Source of the DNA: Lachnospiraceae bacterium
GTDB lineage: Bacteria; Bacillota; Clostridia; Lachnospirales; Lachnospiraceae
Reading direction: 5' to 3'
Length of the DNA stretch: 64,000 nt
Assembly (NCBI GenBank): GCA_017934175.1
Contig: JAGBKB010000061.1
Span: forward strand, 23,886 to 87,885
Shown here: one piece after another, positions 51,921 to 62,700 of the stretch
Numbering within the stretch: the first letter of the stretch is position 1
How the letters are laid out: each line of letters begins with the position of its first letter
Made by a program: the position numbers and the translations under genes
The notes under the pieces: generated by a model
Seen by the model: only the letters and a program-made list of their open reading frames with translations
Database searches by the model: none
What the model was told of the DNA's origin: nothing

Positions 51921-52802
51921 ATGATTAAGTATCACGAAAGAGACTATGGAAGTATAGTCGCAAACAAATTTAGAGACTATCTGTGGGGAGACAAACAAGT
52001 TGCAGAGAGCACGGTGGATGCATATTGCATATCTGTTCGTGCTTTTTGCGATTTTATTGGAATTTTTGATGAAAATGCCATTAAAACAATTGATGGTAAG
52101 GATGTTAGAAATTTTGTGGAGCATTTAAGACATGATGAGTATGAAGAAGGAAAGAAATATTTGGTATCTTCAATTAACATCAAAATTGTAGGAATGAATC
52201 AGTTTTTAGAGTTTCACAAAAAGGCTGATTTAAAAGCAAGCCAGTTAGATAGACAAAGGAAACTATTTATTAATGATGCAGAGAAACTTGAAGATTTAGA
52301 ATTAAGCAAGTTGCTAAATGAAGCAAAGAATGAAGATGAAGAATTGCATTGTGTTTTAAGGTCTTTAGTTCAGACAGGAATGAGGGCATCTGAAACTAAA
52401 TCTATTACTTTTGAATCACTACAAAATGGTTATATTGATGTAGATAATAAGGGAACTTGTAGGCAAGTACCACTTCCTAAAGATTTAAAAATTGAATTGT
52501 CCGATTACTGCGAGAGAAAGGGAATAATAAAAGGTGCCATATTTACTTTAGATAGGACAGAGATTGGAAGAAAAATGAAAAGATTAGGACTAAGGATTGG
52601 TATAGGAATTAAGAAACTACATCCACATAATTTGAGGCATTATTTTGCATTAAAGTTTATTGATATTTATGGTGAAGATGCTCTAAGTGTTCTTGCTGAT
52701 ATTTTGGGGCATAAAAGTATTGAAACCACAAGGATTTATTTAACTAAGACACTATCAGAGTTATCAGACAAGATGACAATGGACAGCCTCAAAATAAAAT
52801 AG
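51921..52802 (+). CDS. Tyrosine recombinase (Xer/phage integrase family), probable invertase of the adjacent switch
   Basis: The 293-residue enzyme has an N-terminal SAM-like DNA-binding domain (residues about 10-95) and a C-terminal catalytic domain. The catalytic residues are present: R155 in T-G-M-R-A-S-E, H236-x2-R239 in H-P-H-N-L-R-H, H264 in L-G-H-K-S and the nucleophile Y273 in T-R-I-Y-L. AGGAGG precedes the ATG. Its stop codon lies inside the left crossover-like site (52800-52827), and a matching site lies inverted at about 53106-53133. It is therefore the likely invertase for that segment, not a prophage integrase: no phage genes are nearby. Confidence 0.9.
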   Translation: MIKYHERDYGSIVANKFRDYLWGDKQVAESTVDAYCISVRAFCDFIGIFDENAIKTIDGKDVRNFVEHLRHDEYEEGKKYLVSSINIKIVGMNQFLEFHKKADLKASQLDRQRKLFINDAEKLEDLELSKLLNEAKNEDEELHCVLRSLVQTGMRASETKSITFESLQNGYIDVDNKGTCRQVPLPKDLKIELSDYCERKGIIKGAIFTLDRTEIGRKMKRLGLRIGIGIKKLHPHNLRHYFALKFIDIYGEDALSVLADILGHKSIETTRIYLTKTLSELSDKMTMDSLKIK

Positions 52803-52835
52803 CATCATAAGTTCTGTTATGGTGCTACCTTTTTC
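52800..52835. terminator. Hairpin and T run at the left inversion site
   Basis: 11-bp arms (52800-52810 and 52817-52827, one G-U pair) around the 6-base centre GTTCTG, then CCTTTTT. It can end the recombinase transcript and, on the other strand, the leftward transcript from the promoter at 52858-52886 (TTTTATTTT follows). Confidence 0.65.
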
Positions 52836-53128
52836 TAAAATTATCAATTAGACTTTAATTTTACATTAATTTAGTCAAAAAATCAATATAAAATTTTAAT
52901 AAATTCTTAATAATTGATGGTTTTAGACTTTCGTTCAAATAAATATAAATATGTAAGTATGGTGAGCATCATACCTTTATTAAGTTTGCCCATAACAAAA
53001 AAAGAGATTATAAAATCTCAAAAATTATAAGAACCTATGTGAAAGCAAGAAAAAATACTAATTTTAAGGCAAAAAAATAGACTTCTAAGACAAATTGTCC
53101 AGTAATTATTTCATAACAGAACTTATGA
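52805..53128. repeat. Putative invertible promoter segment bounded by 17-bp inverted repeats
   Basis: TCATAAGTTCTGTTATG (52805-52821) recurs as its exact reverse complement at 53112-53128. Each copy has short arms around an asymmetric 6-base centre (GTTCTG, and CAGAAC in the opposite orientation), the form of a tyrosine-recombinase site. Recombination would flip about 306 bp between the centres. The segment has no gene. It contains a minus-strand terminator-like hairpin (GAGATT/AATCTC, 53004-53019) followed on that strand by a promoter pointing left. In this orientation the promoter faces away from the surface genes; flipped, it would read toward them. Confidence 0.72.
52858..52886 (-). promoter_or_regulatory. 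Promoter inside the invertible segment (off orientation)
   Basis: On the minus strand, TTGATT (52881-52886), 17-base spacer, TAAAAT (52858-52863). It reads left into the end of the recombinase gene. After inversion the -10 would lie near 53070-53075 and transcription would start about 120 bases before the ATG at 53204. Confidence 0.5.
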
Positions 53129-53203
53129 GGTATATAGAATTAAGAAGGAAATATTATTATAGTAGAAAACAAAGCAAATTAAAATTTAATTGGAGATAAA
53201 AAG

Positions 53204-53988
53204 ATGGTTGAAGTAAAAAGATTTATATTTACAATTTTTGCGGTAATGATAATAATAGGAATGTCATTTTCTAATCTTGCAGAAGATATAGATGATGGCA
53301 TTTTTTTAATTGAAAATAGTGAAACAACACGAATAAAAGAATTTTTTGAAGAAACAAGGGAGGGACTTGATATAAATGAGTATGAAAGAGAGCAGATAGA
53401 AAAAGCACTAAAATCCATTGAAGAAAATGACAAAGTAGAAACAACTAAAAGTGAAATGTCAAGCAGGGAAAGAGAAGTAATAAATCAGATAAAAACTAAA
53501 GCCGAAGAATTTATTAGCAAAAGAATTGAAAAGAGTGAACTTGATAGAAGCCTAAATCCCAAAGTAACTATCAATGTAAAGCATGATAAATATGAAATAC
53601 TTGTAGGAAAGAACACAGGCACAACAAAAATATCTGATGATAAAAAAGTTTATTATAATAATAGTGCAAATGTTAAAACGATACGATATATTGATGATGA
53701 GAAGGTAACAGCCCAATGTTGTTGAAAATTTCATCAGAAGTAGAAGTATTTAATTTTGACGAGAGTAATGATAGTTATGTATTGTTACCTGAAGGTTTTG
53801 TAGATGATTTGATTATAAAGCAATGTGATAGTGAATATTTGAGTCCTAATGGAATAAAAAGATTAAATCATGTGAAAGTAAATTTAGTATTTAATGGTGC
53901 TGATTTAGGAACATATGATTTATATGAGTACTTTATTTTATACTATTTAAGTTGTTATGAAGGAGTTTTAGGAGATTATTATTATTGA
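53204..53988 (+). pseudogene. Frameshifted, truncated copy of the neighbouring surface protein gene
   Basis: The first frame (53204-53725) encodes a signal peptide, an acidic T-T-K-rich region and a domain with V-T-I-N-V-K-H-D-K-Y-E-I, then stops at C-C. The overlapping frame from 53716 continues the homology. Its M-L-L-K-I-S-S-E-V-E-V-F matches I-L-L-N-L-A-S-N-V-Q-F-F of the 888-residue protein, and it ends early at G-D-Y-Y-Y where the neighbour goes on G-E-Y-Y-Y-Y-D-P. Joined, the two cover the first third of that protein. One frameshift near 53706-53712 and a stop at 53986 therefore mark a decayed duplicate. It lies directly downstream of the invertible segment. Confidence 0.8.
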
Positions 53989-54025
53989 TAAACGAATATA
54001 ATATAATGAATGGAGGCAATAGCTA

Positions 54026-56692
54026 ATGAAAAAGTTTAGAAAACTAATATCAGTCTTGTTAGTGGTAGTAATAGTGTTTAGTGTGTCGTTATCTAATCTG
54101 GCAGAAGATATAGATAATGGCACCTTTTTGACTGAAACTACAGAATCTATATCAAGCGAGGCAATGGGAAATGAAATCTCGTCAAATGATGAAGAGTCCG
54201 AAGAAACCATTGAGACAACGAAAGTTAAAAAGTTCATTGAAGAAACGAGCGAGGATTTTGACATAAATGTGTACGAGAGAGAGCTGCTTCGCATATTCGA
54301 TGAAATGGAAGATGAAAGTACAAGTATTGAGAATGAAGAACCTGAAAATGACGAAACCACCAAATCTAATATATTGGAGAGTTTGGTGGCTGATATCGTA
54401 TTGGAAAAGGTTGATAGTTCAAGTGAAACTACTGCCGAAGAAGCAACAACTAATGTAGCGGAATCAGAAAATATCTCAACTCCAAGCGAGATAGAAAATG
54501 CAGAGATAAATTCCTATACTGAAGAGAATGAAGTTGATGTAATTGCAACTATAAGTGAGCTTAAAGAGATAAAAGAAGTAAATCTTTTAGGAACTGGGCT
54601 TTTTGGTTCAGGTAATCATACAAGCACAGCGAGCCCAAGTGTAGTTATAAATTCTACATATGATAGATATGAGATATATACAGGTGAAAACGCAGGAACA
54701 GTAAGAATATTTGATGACAATGGAACATATTATAATAATAACACTGTAGTTAGAGTAATAAGAGATATGATGGACACAAATAATAACAGTCCAATACTTC
54801 TTAACCTTGCATCAAATGTGCAGTTCTTTGATTTTGATAATAGTAATGACAATTATGTGTTATTACCTGAAGGGTTTGTTGAAGATTTAATAGCAAGAGA
54901 GAGTGGCAATGGGTATCTTAATCCACAGGGCATAAGTCTTCTTGACCATATAAAAGTTGATTTAACATTTAATAGCACTGATCTTGGAAGATATGATTTG
55001 TTTGAGTATGGGGTTCTTTATTATCTAAGTTGCTATGAAGGAGTTTTAGGAGAGTATTATTACTATGACCCTAATACAACAGATGTTGATAGAGCGGCTG
55101 CATTTTATGTAAATAATAGAATAATGAATAGAACTTATAACATAGTATCAGAATACTATTATAAAAGTCCAAGTGGTGAACAGTTAAGTTTCAAACCTAC
55201 TTGGGTGTTAAATGCTGATAATCTTACAGGTGCTAATAAAGAAAATTATGCGAAACAATGGGTAAATTTCCCATACTTCCTTATAAAGACCGGAGAGAAA
55301 TATTGGAATTTAAGGGATAGTATAGAGCAAAGTACATACTTAAGTGAATATGCTGAAGGGTACTATGAGCAATATTTAACCGAAGCTCCATATGGGAATG
55401 TTGCAGAAAGGCTTACAGTACTTGATGACATTTATAAAAGTGAAGCAGATTTACTAAATGATAATACAAGCAATGTAGCAGTTCACCCATATATTAAAAG
55501 CAGTGCAATTACAATTACAGGTAATTTTAGAGCAGATACAATAAATGATGCTGATAAACTTCGAGCTGGTGGGGTATTACCATATGATACATATGCAGTT
55601 TTGAATTTAAATATAACTGACCATAGAGCTAAATCTGTGCAAGTATATCTTAATGGTGAGAAACTAATAAGCAACAATAATCACGGACTTTATACACTTA
55701 CAAATGGCAAGTGTCAATTAAGAATAGATGGCTCAAAACTTCTTGCTGATGAAAATAGTAGAAATGTCATAAGTTTTATACTTCTTAATGAAGAAGGAAA
55801 TTATTTGGTAGACCAGCAAAATAGAATTATAAATAGTTACATAAGCCTTATTAGGAACTCAAGCATCAATAAAGTATCGCATCTTATAAGTTTTAATACA
55901 AATGGCGGAACTGCCGTCACGAGTGTTAGTGTAGAAGAAGGAAACAAACTGAGCCTTCCAACAAATCCACATAAAGATAATAAAAACTTTCTTGGCTGGT
56001 ATAATGATACTGCATTTCAAAATAAATTTGATCCAAACGAGTATATTATAGGACCAAAAACTTTATATGCATTATGGGGTGATATAGTTTATGTTCCGAG
56101 GTCAAGTGGTGGCTCTCCTGGTGGTGGAGGCGGTGGAGGAGGTGGTGGTGGCGGAGGAGGCGGAGGAGGTGGTGGAAGAGGAGCAGCCTTACCAGCTGGA
56201 ACAACTAATACATTAAATCCATTGACTGGTCAAACTAATTTAAATGCAAATGTACCAAATACAACAAATGCTGTTGCAGTTCGTGGTAATTGGTTTATGT
56301 CAGGAAATAAATGGCAATTTAGTGATGAAAATGGAAATGATTATAAAAACACATGGGCATATATAGATATATCAAATAATCCAATGAATCAAAATGCTGA
56401 CTGGTATAGGTTTGATGAAAATGGAAATATAATGATAGGATACTATTTCACTGAAGATAGAGTATATTATTTTGATGATGGTGCGGTAAATAAAGCAAAC
56501 GAAGGAAAAATGCTTGTGGGTTGGCATTGGCTTCCATCACCTGATGGCGGATACTGTTGTTATTATTTTGATACAAGTGCAGAAAATAAAGGAGTGCTTG
56601 TAACTAATGGTATTACGAGAGATGGATATTGTGTAGATGCACTTGGTAGGTGGTGTGATTCGGGGCAAGTTCAAAGAAGAAGTTATAGATAG
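54026..56692 (+). CDS. Secreted surface protein with InlB-type repeat, polyglycine linker and wall-binding repeats
   Basis: The 888-residue protein has a signal peptide (residues 1-27). An acidic Thr/Ser/Glu-rich region (about 30-185) and a domain shared with the upstream pseudogene (about 205-345) follow. After a further region there is an InlB B-repeat-like domain (622-685, S-F-N-T-N-G-G and F-L-G-W-Y). Then come a run of 19 glycines (699-717) and C-terminal aromatic repeats (about 754-870, W-Y-R-F-D-E-N-G-N-I-M) of the choline/cell-wall-binding type. It should be exported and held non-covalently in the wall. Its expression may be governed by the invertible segment upstream. ATG follows TGGAGG. 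Function (adhesion or display) is inferred. Confidence 0.85.
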   Translation: MKKFRKLISVLLVVVIVFSVSLSNLAEDIDNGTFLTETTESISSEAMGNEISSNDEESEETIETTKVKKFIEETSEDFDINVYERELLRIFDEMEDESTSIENEEPENDETTKSNILESLVADIVLEKVDSSSETTAEEATTNVAESENISTPSEIENAEINSYTEENEVDVIATISELKEIKEVNLLGTGLFGSGNHTSTASPSVVINSTYDRYEIYTGENAGTVRIFDDNGTYYNNNTVVRVIRDMMDTNNNSPILLNLASNVQFFDFDNSNDNYVLLPEGFVEDLIARESGNGYLNPQGISLLDHIKVDLTFNSTDLGRYDLFEYGVLYYLSCYEGVLGEYYYYDPNTTDVDRAAAFYVNNRIMNRTYNIVSEYYYKSPSGEQLSFKPTWVLNADNLTGANKENYAKQWVNFPYFLIKTGEKYWNLRDSIEQSTYLSEYAEGYYEQYLTEAPYGNVAERLTVLDDIYKSEADLLNDNTSNVAVHPYIKSSAITITGNFRADTINDADKLRAGGVLPYDTYAVLNLNITDHRAKSVQVYLNGEKLISNNNHGLYTLTNGKCQLRIDGSKLLADENSRNVISFILLNEEGNYLVDQQNRIINSYISLIRNSSINKVSHLISFNTNGGTAVTSVSVEEGNKLSLPTNPHKDNKNFLGWYNDTAFQNKFDPNEYIIGPKTLYALWGDIVYVPRSSGGSPGGGGGGGGGGGGGGGGGGGRGAALPAGTTNTLNPLTGQTNLNANVPNTTNAVAVRGNWFMSGNKWQFSDENGNDYKNTWAYIDISNNPMNQNADWYRFDENGNIMIGYYFTEDRVYYFDDGAVNKANEGKMLVGWHWLPSPDGGYCCYYFDTSAENKGVLVTNGITRDGYCVDALGRWCDSGQVQRRSYR
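56120..56176 (+). repeat. GGN trinucleotide tract coding for 19 glycines
   Basis: Nineteen consecutive GGN codons with mixed third bases in the surface protein gene. Length changes would keep the frame and alter only linker length. Confidence 0.9.
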
Positions 56693-56704
56693 GAGATAGA
56701 TTCT

Positions 56705-59700
56705 ATGGTAAAGCAAGTAATAAAAAAGATTATAAGTTTAATTCTTGTAAGTACGATGCTTATAGGAAATATTTGTACATATGTAAGTGCAAATGACTTT
56801 AAGTTATCTATTATTTACATGCTTGATGCCATAGAAGATATGGAATATAAAGAAAGGGAAGATGCTTATAAAAAAGAGCATGAGTCTTTTATTGCTGCTG
56901 ATGAAAATAATGAGAATGTTGAAACAACAAATAACATAGTAACAAGTGACCTTTTAGGTGCAAGTGATTCTGCAAGCGAGAATGATTTTGTAGGTGCAAG
57001 CGATTCCGTAGGGGCGAGCTATGCGAGCCCTAATCATAATGAAGAGGATACGACAACAAGCGAGTATGAAACTGAGCCTGAAGAAGATGAAACTACAGAG
57101 AATACAAATATTGTAGGGGCGACGCATTGCGAGCCCGAACTTAAAGAGAGTGTTAAAAGTGAAGAAGTTACAACAACAGAAACAAGTGTAAATGACATAA
57201 ATATTAATAAACTAACTGGTAGCGATATTGTTAATGAAGAAGGACATGTTGCTACAAGTTCTGATGTTGAAGAGAATGATAGCAATTCTAATGAAGAAGA
57301 AAAAGAAGATGATACAACAACTCAAAGTAGCGATAACACCAATGTTGATATCGCAACTAAATCTGAGATAGAAGATGGAGAGAAAGATGAAAGTGAAGAG
57401 GCTGTATCAACACCATCAGATGTTATTTATATAGAAAATGCTGATGTATCAACAAAATCTGAAATAAAGAAATATGCCATTGAATTAGAGCATATAGCAA
57501 CTGAATCAGAGATTAGTATAGCAACCAAGTCAGAAATATCAGATGAAGTGAGAATGCCGGAAAAATATTATAGTGAATATAAAACATATGAAGATAAGTT
57601 AGTAGAATCAGGAGCAGTATTAACTGGATATGACAAGTATGGAAGAACATATTTAGTGGAAGAGAATGTAGGTACAGATGAAAAAGGACAGACCCTAAAT
57701 AAGTTTGTAAAAATTATAGGATCAGGAAAGCATTATATAGATAAGGATGGTAAACTAAAGGAGAATAACGATATATTAATAAAAAAGGAACAAGAAGTAA
57801 AGTCTCCAGATTTTAGGTTGTTTGGCGGTTTATTTGGAGCAAGTGATAATGAGGATGATATAGTAAACGATGAAATTTATACGAATGCTGAAGGTAAGTC
57901 AGAGATTGAAGTATCAAGCAATGGAAACAATGGTTATTCAATAAAGAATGGAGAATATGAAATAAAAATAGTTCCTGTTACAGGAAATTATAGTAAAAGT
58001 AAAGTTTTAGATAATGCAATAAGATATAGTAATGTCTTTGATAATATTGATGTTCAATATACTATTATTGATGGCAATGTTAAAGAAGACATTATTTTAC
58101 TTGATAAGTCTGAAATTAACTTATTTAGTTATAAGTTAGAGTTTAATGGTTTAAGTGCCAATAAAGAAGAAGATAGTATAGAAATAAGTAATGCAGATGA
58201 AAAAGTAGTATTTAATTTAACAGCTCCAGCAATAATTGATGCTGAAGGTAAGATAAGTGATAAAATTGAAATAAGGTATAACGAAGAAGAAAATATCGTT
58301 ACATATGTAGCAGATAGAGAGTTTTTAGAAGGTGCTACATATCCAGTTCGTATAGACCCAATAGCAAGTACAATTGAGGAAGACGATGGGTATGCAGGCA
58401 TGGAAATGCACTCAATACAGAGTAATAGGTCAAATAGGCATTATGATAATCTTGAATATAAGAAATTTGGAAATTTTGAAGGTTCAATTTGTCGTCAAAT
58501 GGTATGGGTAGATCCTGAGGTATTTATAGGACCAGGAATTACAAATAGTTTGCAAGTTGAGTTAGCTTTAAATACAGTAGGTTGCTTTACTAATGGTGAA
58601 GTAGGATTTAAGGTAGGGAAAGTAAATGAAAACTGGGATAAAGATAGTATAACATGGAATACAAAACCTAATAATATATCATTTATTAACAATGTAGCTT
58701 ATTCAACTGATATTGGTGAAGAGATGACATTTAATATAACACAATTTTTCAGAGAGTGGATAACTAATCCAAATCCAACACCAACTGTAGATGAAGAAGG
58801 GAATACAGACTATAGTTATATAAGAAACCAAGTAAAAGGTTTAGTTTTAATGTTAGACAATGAATCTTTGAATAATAAGTATGAAACATTTATGACGGGG
58901 AATTTATCTCCAAGGATTCAAGTGACATATAATGCTTCAAGTGTAAATTCTGATTTATTTTTGATGGATATTGCTGATAGTGAGTTTCATATAGGAGCAG
59001 CAACAAAGAAGACAAGTACAGGAGGGCAAACGGTTGAGGGGGTAGTGATATATGGTTTAACTCAATCAATGAACCATGGACCAGTGTGTGAACATGATTG
59101 TGAGAGTGATAATGATAGCCACATTCATCATAGTCCAGGAAATCACAAAGTAACAATTCAAGTAAAAAGTGAAAATAATAATTATATTTTAAACGAAATA
59201 ATAAATCCAGAAGCGGCAGTAGTGTATCCAGATTACAAATTAGTAAATACATCTTGTACGGCTGTGAAGACGAAGGATTGCAATGTTCAAAGTAGTCCTA
59301 TAATGTTAAATTGTATGCAACTAAACACTATATACAAAGTAAAAGTAATAGCAAGTGGTTGTAGAGAATATGAAGAGTGGGATGAAGATGTAACTCCTGA
59401 TGATGATGATTATACTGGACCGTCAATAATTAAGCATCATGCAAAACATCGTGGTGGGTCTAAAACTAAGACATTTGAAAGTGATAGTGATAACGAAAAT
59501 GTTTATGATATTGATTTTTTTCTTTTATACAAAGTGAAAATGGGAGACACGCTTGATAGGATAGCAGGACATTATGGAGTAAGCCCTACTACGATTAAAA
59601 ATGATAATCATTTCAAAGAGTTATTGGGATATGAGAATAGTATATTATTTATAAGAAATCCTATTAGATTAGATGAATTATCAACTGAATTATCAGCAGC

Positions 59701-62700
59701 AGAATTACAAAAAATAAGAGAGCAACTAATCTTAAATGGTCGTTCTGATTTATTATGTGCTTATGGTCTTGAGCCAGTAAATATGTCAACAGGAGATTTT
59801 TATTTAGAGCACACAGATGCAAGTGTGCCTGAACTTGGGAATGATGAATTTAAGATAAGCAGAAGCTATAATTCAATTAGTAGAGGGATAAAGTCTGATT
59901 TTGGTTATGGATTTAATAGTATAATAAATGATAGGCTTATGGTTAGTGGTGATGGAACTGCTATGCATTTTGCTTCTGATGGTGGTGGAGATGTATATAT
60001 AAAGTCGAGTAATGGAAATTACAAAGGTCAAAAGGGAGATAGTGTTTTAATTCCAATTAGAAGTTTAGATGGAACTGATGTTGAAGACATTGAAGATGAA
60101 TATGATGAGGATGATGAAATTGGTAATGTAGAAGAGACATTTGATAATTTTGTAAGTGGATCTAACTATTGGCAGATAAAATATAAAGATGGTAGAATAT
60201 ACACTTATAATAGTGGTGGAGCCATAAAAACAATAGAAGATAATAGGGGTCTTAAATATACTTATAATTATGATAGTAGATATAGACCAACAAGTATAGT
60301 AACACCAAGTGGTATGATATTTAGTTTCACTTTTAATAGTAATGATTTGATAAGCAAAATAACTTTGCCAGATGGCACATATATAAGTTATGAGTATGAT
60401 GCAAACAAGAATTTAATCAAAGTAACAGATGCTGAAAACCGCATCACAAGCTATGAATATGATTCTGACCATAAAATGACTGCATGGTCAGATGCTGATG
60501 GTATAAGACAAGTTTTAAATACATATGATAGTAGTGGTAGAGTGATAAAACAAGTGGATGCCAATGGTAATGAAGCAACTATTAATTACTATAGTGATAG
60601 AACAGTAATGGTTGACAATGAAGGTATAGAACATATATATTTACTTGATACAAAGAAGAGAACTAAAAGTCAATTGTTTGGAAGTTCTGTAAACTATGAA
60701 AAAGAATTTAATAATAATGGTCAGATTAAATCAGTAGTAGATGAGAATGGAGTAACAGCAAACTATACATATAATACAAATGGCAATTTGATAAAAGAAG
60801 AAAGAACAGATGGAGATTTTACTATAAGCAGAAGTTGGATATATGATGACAATGGAAATATCTTAAGTGAGACTGACTATAATGGTAACACCACAACTTA
60901 CACTTATGATGCAAGAAATAACCTAACTAAAATTACCGACCCATGTGGCAATACAGAAGAGATGACCTATGATAGTTTATCTCGTATGACAAGTAAGAAA
61001 GATAGGAATGGCAATATAACTCATTACACATACAGTGGCAATAATCCACTACCTGAAACTACGATAGATGCAAGAGGAAATGTAACAAGATGGACATATG
61101 ACACTATGAGAAGAAAAACAAGTGAAACAGATGCAGAAGGTTATACATCTTCTATACAATACGATAGGACAGGAAGAAAACTAAAAGAAACAGATAAGAG
61201 AGGTAATGAAACAAATTATACATATAGCAGTAGAGGCACAGTAACAAAGATAAAAGATAGAGAAAATAACGAAACCACATTCACATACGACAATGTAGGT
61301 AATATTTTAACTGGGACAGATAATGAAAATAACACTTTAACCTATGAATATGATAGAAATTACAACAAAATTTTAGAGAAAAATCTACCAAATGAAAAGA
61401 AAATGTTGTATAATGATAAAGGACAAATTATTGAAGAGATAGATGCCCTAAACCATAGTAAGAGATATACCCTTGATGGAGTGGGCAATATAATCAAAGA
61501 AGTAGATAGAAATGGTAATGAAATAAACTATAGATATAACAATGTCCTTAATAAAATCATAGAGAAAATTGACGGCAATGGTAAAACTACACGATATAAC
61601 TATGATAACAATGGAAACCTGCTGAAAGAAATAAAGGCTGATAATAGCGAAATAAACTATGAGTATGATGCACTAAACCAACTTACAAAAATTACAAATG
61701 AAGAAGGCATTGATACTAATTTCACATATGATGCCAATGGCAATATTACTAAGAAAGAGACTGATAATAGGGTTATAGAATATACATATGATGAAGTAAA
61801 TAATTTAACTGAAGAGAAGAACCCACTTGGCTATACAAATAAATTAGAATATGATGCAATAGGAAACATCACAAAATTAACTGATGAGAATGATTATGCT
61901 ATAGAGTATACTTATGATGCGAATAGTAATGTAACTAAAATTAAAGATGCCGAGAATAATGAAGAAGAATATACATATGATAGAGAAAATAAGAAATTAA
62001 CTTATAAAAATAAGAATGGTAATATTACAAGATTTTCTTATGATAGAGCTGGTAGGGTTATAAAAATGATAAATGCACTAAATGAAAAAGAACAACTTGA
62101 ATATGACTCTAACGATAATATAATTAAAAATATTCTTTTCAATGCTGATGGAAGTATATTTAGTGAAACCAATAGAACATACAATGCATTAAATAAATTA
62201 GTTGAAGAGATAGATGCAGAGAACCATACCATAGCTTACACATATGATAATAATGAGAACATAACTGCGATAACAAATAAAAATGGTGACATAAAAACTT
62301 TTACTTATGATGCAAGTAACAATGTAATAGAGTCAACTGATGAAATGGGACTAACCACTCAATATGAATACGATGATGTTTATAACATTATTAGGGTTAA
62401 TGACAATTCAAATGCTACTTTAGATTCTAATGGAGCAATTATAGGTGCGAATATTTGTGAACCTATAGAAACTCGAGAATATGATAGAGTAGGAAATTTA
62501 ATAAAAGTTGTAGATGCACTAAATAGAAATACACAGTACGAGTATAATTCATTTGGCGAACAAGTAAAGAAGATTGACAAAGATGGTGCGATAACACAAT
62601 ACAACTATGACAACAATGGTAATCTGACAAAAGTAATACGACCAGATAATCAAGAACTGATATACACTTATGATAAGCATAATAAACTGATTAAAAGTAA

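Noticed and set aside
51921..52802. Prophage or integrative element integrase
   Set aside because: No tRNA target, attachment duplication or phage genes nearby; the adjacent inverted sites point to an invertase role.
53716..53988. Independent small gene
   Set aside because: Its sequence continues the homology of the preceding frame to the 54026 protein, so it is the second part of a frameshifted copy.
57034..57285. Minus-strand Ser/Val-rich frame inside the RHS gene
   Set aside because: Mirror of the acidic Thr/Glu repeats on the plus strand.
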